From: a virus
Virus record (IMG/VR): IMGVR_UViG_3300000928_000566
Coordinates: 1 to 23,003 of that record
Length of the DNA: 23,003 bases
Reading direction: 5' to 3' (one strand)
Positions within the stretch are counted from its first letter, which is position 1. Each line of letters starts with the position of its first letter. Both the position numbers and the translations under genes were made by a program. Positions 9,001 through 14,600 of the stretch are shown piece by piece. Below the pieces are notes generated by a model. That model was not told the DNA's origin. It ran no database searches and worked only from the letters and a program-made list of their open reading frames with translations.

Positions 9001-9948
9001 ATAGTTGCTAACAAATCCATTTCTAACTGCAATCAACTCAACAAAATTTGTAGTATCAATTGCGTCATAATCTCTCTTAGCAAGAGTTAATTGAACCTTG
9101 TATCTATCAGCGCCAGGAGAATTATAATTAGTTGTTCCTAATGAATTATCTAGAAGACTTGGGTCGTCATTATAATTAACAACAGATTCCGATATTTCTA
9201 GGCCAATTTTATATGATGGTGTGTTTGAATATTTGTCAAGAATTAAACTCTGAGATGCAACTCTTACCAAATTTCCATTGATGTAGTACACACCCTCTTC
9301 GATAAATGCTTGCGATCCAATTCCGATTGGATTTTGTACAGTTGAAGATGTTTGAACTGTACAAACTAAATTCACCCCATCGGTTGTTGTTGCAACAAGT
9401 TCTTCTCCCTCAACGAAAGTAGAAGTCTGTCCTTCAGAAATTGTTACAGTTTCTCCATTTACGGTAAATGATGCTGTACCGCCATCTAGTATGTTTACTG
9501 TCGTTCCATCACTAAATGTTGTAGAACCAGATGTTGTACCATCCAAATACTTTAAGTATAATGTTGTAAACTCGTCATTGTCGCCGTCGATTACATCATC
9601 ATTATTCAAATCAACTTCATCGGAGTAATTGACAACCAATGCGCGTATGCCTGTGCTCTTACCCTGTACTATCTTTCCCACGAAACCATTGGCAGTAGAA
9701 AGTGTTCCGTTAAGAGAAACTTTGACATAATTTGCCTTTAAGTCCAACGCGGCCTGGCCAGGAATTACCATTGCTCCTTCTTTGAAGAAATGGTCTGATA
9801 AATTTGATATTTGCCCCTGCAAAATACTTTGCAGTTGGGTCATCTCTCTCGCCTGAACAGAATTGCCGGGCTTGAATAGTATTTTTAGATAACCCTTATT
9901 TACGTCAAAATCATCAAAATAGGGGGTGACATTAAGATTTAAGGCCAT
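3007..9948 (-). CDS. Giant DUF4815-type baseplate/tail-fibre protein
   Basis: 2313 residues, the largest gene here. The N-terminus has the hallmark of DUF4815 phage structural proteins (FKPGNSVQAREMTQLQSILQ at about residues 26-45, then FFKEGAMVIPG). A later conserved block, near residues 1370-1550, includes VNPFAIFTFRGSISMFPSTD, a Thr-rich stretch (TTTITTTTLTG) and IIPFIRARDVYFSG. Further on are DPLAQTIMINQDGGCFITAV, with a jelly-roll-like segment after it, and GVFFKSQNASTWTA. These blocks recur in large proteins of marine T4-like phages, which carry them where T4 has genes 9-12. The likely role is the peripheral baseplate or fibre attachment, an inference from context. Residues about 108-125 (DLNNDDVIDGD) resemble a calcium-binding loop. 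The TAG stop is followed directly by the next ATG. No frameshift is seen despite the length. Confidence 0.82.
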   Translation of the reverse strand: MALNLNVTPYFDDFDVNKGYLKILFKPGNSVQAREMTQLQSILQGQISNLSDHFFKEGAMVIPGQAALDLKANYVKVSLNGTLSTANGFVGKIVQGKSTGIRALVVNYSDEVDLNNDDVIDGDNDEFTTLYLKYLDGTTSGSTTFSDGTTVNILDGGTASFTVNGETVTISEGQTSTFVEGEELVATTTDGVNLVCTVQTSSTVQNPIGIGSQAFIEEGVYYINGNLVRVASQSLILDKYSNTPSYKIGLEISESVVNYNDDPSLLDNSLGTTNYNSPGADRYKVQLTLAKRDYDAIDTTNFVELIAVRNGFVSNYVSSTDYSVLMKTLARRTYDESGDYTVRPFKLDIREYFSENNNGGVYTMSDLVFETEVAAKDFALQNFPDDLGMVVDGEGQAHTISTIDLTTYADQNLDNTGLLYYPGQTHENLLDAIRDKLAVGVEAGKAYVRGYEIERKPSSNQSKYVIFDKSRSNYQINNKYMPVNLGSFIYVTDTKGLFKIDESVNLVNVHSSQSGTSQFINIDSNIDSGESNYLHTIAYDPTSIFFQGGGTTLGTNIYGVDVIATAKVKAVEYFSESSDSARLNNYLQSNYRPTDDIEQSKESAIYKVYLYDIEYELNPRTTQPYTMIDARSIVSETTVSNSGSDIYENAGNILTQLDLTEVQGGFTPKSLIFDRYNVNFRGINYYHNNITNTMLIKPLNSGNITAGAEGTGVLPSASFTTNELVSEAIPSTDTSTTNAASWNNSQTADNGNVLARIFSKSVLHNTSGSSLVDTGKKWVRTARNINELTGVSSIDTQYSVMKQFNSVSFPAGTVTLIATEADTYFENIPSLYSIFSSANSSDTSGLVGYIQNLAFSADLRTVSFDVTGTGAITSGFTALVPMKKTNAKEKTKTLVKNYIEFPLSLVGIEGSAINSANYDNTVGAVNDTTSSYEADVLGINSSASTGTVNPSFAVGASGDVSMSLSNLQLQNADVRELIKLYDTCNVNNVAYRTGVVSDNKKFIHEMTTADFDFAFKAYEFYEQTGQSPFNVNLDNSVTTSLTELAVLLVVDGIENPFNTEIINAWTNGNLITNPTEVPVKLNDITDRYDLFDGQKPSIIQLGELDLKPGSLPCGGRPIAIYSYYNHGVGDYASVDSYVDGYASIGYYGSERLSDVLDFRPVASYIQTTGYPFGRGMVSSATDYPIDGTAVSADLRVYLARKDKLFMDKLGRVRLKYGSPAENPSMPEDPSEGMVLYELESDPYTVGPKAIATKMRDNKRYTMRDIGKLEKRIENLEYYTSLNMLEKDTMDLAVKDENGNDRFKNGFIVDRFVDHTVGNVFDPDYKVSISKTEGVLRPFFSEKLVNMTLDARSSSGYAIKEQKIHLPYTSEYLITQEKSSKTVNVNPFAIFTFRGSISMFPSTDEWKETKQAPDIVTDRREQYDNIFGALLPQDGVMGTMWNGWEENWTGRDDSSTASTRRANRSNATASIFTPIVASAGLVRQETTTITTTTLTGQKTRTGTEQLVSMRDDRESVGTRTVSTEIIPFIRARDVYFSGEKLKPNTKLYQYFDGVNVSDFCKTTVKLTTTDTPAVTATWRRENPSLVRDNLGQVIIRGGTTNTEARIYDINYLAATSLRLHLQSNADSLGFSEGETIFIVYPDPDQGTGEKSRNIGTWKASGIVSGSNSIISDSSGFVSGIFSIPNSDNMKFKTGERIFKMSDQPNNSQDTDTEAQTTYVASGTIETVADQIILTRLPDFSTREVSDSEAITDTSINTTVTAGGWYDPLAQTIMINQDGGCFITAVELFFSTKDATKPVTVQLRQTVNGYPGPKILGQSIVYPENAAVSDDGTLPTSFVFPSPIYVQDETEYCIVIMADTQGYRCHVARMGEDSLDGSGKISQQPYAGVFFKSQNASTWTADQMEDLKFRVSRAKFDTNTQAEIYLQNNERDDNGNDLWAEKLNRNSLKVFNGDTKVTFSISDSGGMVATKFWQSNGYNYVTLKNFFGTYGVFPSESFNGTHLVTDTTYNSFTIDLRNPFYPIGSSTSQVAYNGSVLPTTDDLFTPKSNTASSPTVSSNFKYDLIKPIIQNIELPKTSMTFGMRGLSGTSQDSTQVPGIKDPIYSGFIPNTNYELTSPKMVATYFNENEYNTESSPIDKKSLVFRVGMRTEVDNLSPIIDTQRMSAILISNQTNNPSNVADGVIGHVNTGFVEETAAAGGSVATKYMTREVTLDQPATSLRVLASVNRQDGCDVDFYYRVKTSEDQLFSKLSYTLMSRPAAYNIASTGPEDYKEFDFDLRGLSEFTSVSIKIVLKTNNSSIVPKVKDFRVIALAS

Positions 9949-9953
9949 GTTTT

Positions 9954-9962
9954 CTTTCTCTC
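9954..9962 (-). promoter_or_regulatory. Ribosome binding site of the DUF4815-type gene
   Basis: Purine-rich GAGAGAAAG on the minus strand, 5 bases before the ATG at 9948, in a 21-base gap. It supports this start. Confidence 0.45.
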
Positions 9963-9969
9963 AATTTAA

Positions 9970-11640
9970 TTAAAATTCAAAGACAACTTTGATATCTTCG
10001 ATCTGGTCGATTGCTCTAGCCACTGGCTGTCTGTTTTCTGTATAAAGTACTTTGCCAGAACCAGTCAAAATATCAAATGGTTCTTCATCAGCAGTTCCAA
10101 AATCTGGGTGTTTTGGTCCTCTGTAAGATTCTTCCGTTGCCGGTGGATTATCAGACGTTGCCTCTTGAGGATCTGCCACAATTGCGATTTGTCTGAACTG
10201 TGCCTCATCACCAGAAACAGGGAATATAACTTTAGTTTCAGAATTTCCTAAACTATTATCTCTGGTTGATTGTTCGTCATACTCCAATCGCATGGAAACC
10301 ATAACATAATATCCAGCTAATTCTTCTATTGCATTGTACCCATGACCATAATCTGGAGAAATAATCGGTTTTACTTTACATGCATTCACATTTTGATTTC
10401 CATTACCATCCACTGCAGGCACATTAGATGTATCAATCTCGGCAGAATCTACTGCACTCCAGTTTGCACCTTTAGCAGTAATTACCATACTAGAAATTTT
10501 ATCAATAGTAACAATACCATATGCTGTAAACCCTGCACCATTTCCAGCAACTGAAACGCCAGGCGCGATGATGAGGTTTCTATCAGCACCACCAGTAAAG
10601 GTGCCGTTGACTGTCACTGCAGCTGTGGTTCCTGTGACGTTCCACTGTGTGATTTCAAACTGTTCATTATTTCCCAAATCGATTATAAAATATTTTGTAT
10701 AATCAAGAGATGTATTAGATATATTAGGAATAGATAAAGTATTTCCTGTTAATGCTATTCCAGTTTTATTAATATTCGGGTGATATCCAGACCCCCCAGA
10801 TACAGCACCACCCACTTCATTTGGTTCGATTTTGATCCACTCAATTTCGCCATCTATGCCGGCAGCATTTTGTTGAATTTGCCACTGCACATATTCTGCA
10901 CTAGAAACATCCACTGGCTCATATAAAATCGTATCAACTGGAATATAATCTTTTGTTAAAAACTTTAATGCATCCGACAGTTCAATTGAATACATGTACT
11001 TCCAAACATACCCATCAGAAGTTTCTTGAAATTCAGTAGTAGATGTTGAAGTAGGTTTGACAGTAGATGCGACCGTTTGCACACCTACAGCATCATCTAC
11101 ATATGCTCTGTTATTAATACATTTATACACATTATATTGATTTCCAGAATCTGTTACAACATAATTGTTTGGAATGATTTCTTCTGGGGAATCATGTTCG
11201 AACATAGTATAAACTCTACCAGAAGTCCAATTAATTCTTGGAATTGCAAGAGTCATATCTGCATAGTTTACTTTTTTCATAGCGATAGTATCTGCGTTCA
11301 CACTATAACCATAGCCAATAGAATCTTGTGGAGTTGGTGGATTTGCATCATTAGTCCATGGAGTATGTTTTGCAACTGACATGTACAGATTATTGTACAC
11401 CGCCAGTCCTTGATGTATCCATGTAACTGTGCCATCAGTCAATGAAGATGGCGTTGGGCCGGTTCCAGTTGCCGCTGATGTGCCTGTAGCCACTGCGACA
11501 AAGAGATTTCTATTGTTTACAACCGAATCGCCAGCACTATATGATTGGTTAGTATTCCAAACTGGGGCCGAACGATTTATTGATTGCAAAAATTCTTGAG
11601 CGTTAAAAATTCTCAATTTATTTGTGATAATTGCTGCCAT
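9970..11640 (-). CDS. 8: Baseplate wedge protein gp8 with inserted carbohydrate-binding-like module
   Basis: 556 residues, against 334 in T4. Conserved gp8 landmarks are present in order: AKHTPW (90-95), PTPQDSIG (102-109), AIPRINW (132-138), DGYVWKYMYSIEL (209-221), and at the C-terminus FRQIAIVADPQEA (482-494) and VLYTENRQPVARAIDQ (531-546). The extra length comes from two insertions. Residues 25-79 (W28 to W74, with YSAGDSVV and LTDGTVTW) look like a chitin-binding-type beta module. Residues about 270-470 form a Gly/Ser/Thr-rich beta segment. gp8 dimers bridge the inner wedge (gp6/gp7) and the outer baseplate, so surface insertions there could reach outward. It is the first gene after the predicted late promoter. 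21 bases separate it from the next gene. Confidence 0.93.
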   Translation of the reverse strand: MAAIITNKLRIFNAQEFLQSINRSAPVWNTNQSYSAGDSVVNNRNLFVAVATGTSAATGTGPTPSSLTDGTVTWIHQGLAVYNNLYMSVAKHTPWTNDANPPTPQDSIGYGYSVNADTIAMKKVNYADMTLAIPRINWTSGRVYTMFEHDSPEEIIPNNYVVTDSGNQYNVYKCINNRAYVDDAVGVQTVASTVKPTSTSTTEFQETSDGYVWKYMYSIELSDALKFLTKDYIPVDTILYEPVDVSSAEYVQWQIQQNAAGIDGEIEWIKIEPNEVGGAVSGGSGYHPNINKTGIALTGNTLSIPNISNTSLDYTKYFIIDLGNNEQFEITQWNVTGTTAAVTVNGTFTGGADRNLIIAPGVSVAGNGAGFTAYGIVTIDKISSMVITAKGANWSAVDSAEIDTSNVPAVDGNGNQNVNACKVKPIISPDYGHGYNAIEELAGYYVMVSMRLEYDEQSTRDNSLGNSETKVIFPVSGDEAQFRQIAIVADPQEATSDNPPATEESYRGPKHPDFGTADEEPFDILTGSGKVLYTENRQPVARAIDQIEDIKVVFEF

Positions 11641-11647
11641 GTTTTTA

Positions 11648-11652
11648 CCTTT
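11648..11652 (-). promoter_or_regulatory. Ribosome binding site of the gp8 gene
   Basis: AAAGG on the minus strand, 7 bases before the ATG at 11640, between the late promoter and the start codon. It supports this start, which also gives the N-terminus expected for gp8. Confidence 0.55.
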
Positions 11653-11673
11653 TGAATCTTTGTAAGTTTGTAC

Positions 11674-11681
11674 TATTTATA
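11674..11681 (-). promoter_or_regulatory. T4-type late promoter (TATAAATA) upstream of gp8
   Basis: The minus strand carries an exact TATAAATA, the -10 element of T4-family late promoters, which are read by the sigma-like gp55 with gp33 and the sliding clamp. It lies in the only sizeable intergenic gap (11641-11687), about 34 bases before the gp8 ATG. The expected start would be near 11668, giving a leader of under 30 bases with its own ribosome binding site. It is the only exact copy found by eye. AT-rich DNA produces such octamers by chance, but this position is where one is expected. Confidence 0.7.
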
Positions 11682-11687
11682 ATCTTT

Positions 11688-14600
11688 TTAATCGACTAAA
11701 GTAGAACTTATTATAATATTTAATTCCTCTATACTAGAAGGAGATGAATTGTATGTTACAATATTGGATTCTGATGCAAAATTAGATTTATCATGTAGTC
11801 CGCCAGGAACTGCATACTTCCCAAAAGTATTTAAATATAGTTCATTTTCGTCAAAATCTATTCTGTCAACATTATAATCCAACATCTGCACCTTTTCATT
11901 AAACTTTGCCCTTTCAACTGATAAGTTAGTTGGGCCCATTCTCTTTCTTGTACTAGAATTTGGTTCTTCTTCACTCATGACCAAATAAACAGGATTTAAA
12001 TCTACATGTGCATCTAATACTGCTCTGTATTTTCTATCCGATTTTTCAGTTATTTCTGCTATTCTAGTATTCGTCCATTTATGATCTGTTCCATCCGTAT
12101 TCGCAATCCATTCATCATCACCATCTACTTCTACTGGCAAGAAATACCACATATTATATTGTGTTGGTCTTCTTGCAACATGTGTCAAAGTAGTACCTTG
12201 TATCAATTTTCTTCTATTTAGCCACGGAGATGTATACATTTCTGCCTGTGGACTGAACAAATATGGAGAAAGGTTTTGCCAAGGAAAAGATGCAGTAAAG
12301 TAAAACTTAAATCTTTCTAGAGAACGGTAAGTTGTGTGTAGAGTTGGAACATCTCCTTCTTTATTATTGTTATATCTTCCAGAAATATTTATGATCATTT
12401 TTTCATCTCTTGGATTGGCACCATCTGCTGTGGAACCTATCCAATGATTTGGTTGTCTATCAACATTTCCTCTAAATATATTATCCCATCTGAACTCCAC
12501 TCTATTTTCTGGAGATAGATTTGGCATAGTCTTATAATGACGCAAGTATTTAACGCTAAGAATTGCATATCTATCTTCAGCATCATCATCAAATTCTACA
12601 GAAGTAACTTCATATTTACCCCAAGGCCGAGTATTCAACCATTCATTACTTGTAATATTTGCATCTGAAGTATCATATACAGTAAAGTTATTTCCAATGA
12701 TTTCAGATTCATAATAATTTGCATTATCAGTGCCGAAAGCATCTTTATAATTCAATGCAATTTTTTCCACTAAATTCCAATCTAGGGCATCTGCATTTGA
12801 GCTATCTAAAAGTGCATATCTACCCGAACCAGTATCAACAGATGCTGCCCCAATAGTATCATCGGATATTTCGCCAGTACCAACACCGGCATATAATCCA
12901 TCAATCATACTATCGATTGTTGGTTGTCTATTGTCATATGTAACTCGTATTCCATGCGAATTTAAATTGTTTGTATCTTGAACATCAGAGTGTCCATAAG
13001 TCCATCTTCCCAAACCATCCATATTTTTGACTTTAAGATTAATATTTTTAATAATCTCATAAATCAACTGACTCCATGCAGAGTTTGTAGTTCTTCTCAG
13101 GCCTGCCGTAGTGGTTATAGAATATTCACCAAACATCATCATACCAGCTGGGTGTAGAACCTTTTTAACTATTTTTCTCCACTCATCAATATATCTTCCA
13201 ACTTTTATAACATAAGAATAGTCTTGCCATAGATAACTATCCGTAATTCTATTATTATCGGATAAGAACCCTTGATCGTTTATATATGCACCCTCTCTTA
13301 CACAAAGAGGGCCTGTCTTGACTGTTACTTGTGCATCTCCATTACCTATGCTTGAAAGGTCTATTGTGGGTGCTGTGTCATATCCTACTCCAAAGCCATC
13401 ATATTCATCTTGGATATCACTTTCAAATATCTTTACCTTACTAATTCCACCAATAGAACTTCCCATACCTTTGAAAAATGCTCCATCGCCTTGTGAGGAA
13501 TAACTTAGAGTTTTATTCCTCACATAACCATATGGTTGTCTAATATAATTAGCACCTTTGCTTATAAGTCTTGTTCCAGAAACTCCAGCAGGAGGCCGCG
13601 CAGAATATTTAACTCTTAACGAATGGCCATCTGGTAAGTTGTATGTAGAATATATTCCAGTAGCATCAGCATGACGCAGTGAAATTTTATTACCAGCAGC
13701 TGCGTTTGTGTTGTCGTATATAATATATTCAACATCATCTTCAATATTAGAATACGAAGAAACTTTTACTATATCACCTTCAGATAGTCCACTATTAAAA
13801 ATTATCTGCTCACCGTCTGTTGCAGTAAAGTTTGTATTTGATACATCATTAACTAATATATTGACTTGGAGTGATGCATCATATTCAAGGGCGAATATGG
13901 TCTGGCCCTGATCTGCTGTAAAAGTATTTTGCTGTTGTGTAGAGTTTCTTATAGTTCTATAACTAGGAACAGGATTTACATGAATAGGATTTAATCCGTT
14001 GCCACTTATTGGATTTTCTGTACCCCTATCTTCAACTAAGATATCTCCATCTACATTTATTGGTTGTTCTTCATATCTCTGCCCTGAGGTAAACCTCATA
14101 CTACCAAAGAAACCTAACGTATAATCGAACATAATATAATCTGCACTCACCTCTTGTCTTGCACCAACATAAAAGTTAGTTCCAGATGAGTATTGCAACA
14201 TATTAACACTTGAAATTGTATCTTCTTTTTTGCCATCTACATATAGTGTAGTGCTGGCATTTGAGAAATGAATAGCAATATGATGCCATTTTCCAAATTC
14301 CAATTGAGCAGAAGTTAATTGATTGCCACCACCATCTTCCAATAATAATGTTCCATCTGGTCTTTGCCAAAGGATTGATTTTTGTTCGCCAGTATTTTCA
14401 ACATTAAAAGAGAATAAAGTTCCGCCAGGAGATGAAAGATCAGTAACCGATATAGATTTTCTAAAATACCAAAAGTCTAATGTCAATTCTCCAGAAGTTA
14501 ATTTTTCGTCCAGTACTGCATCAATATCATTAGTTCTCGTATAGCCAAAATTAGTGAATAGTGCGTTATCGCCTACTTTAGATAATCCGGCTACAAAATT

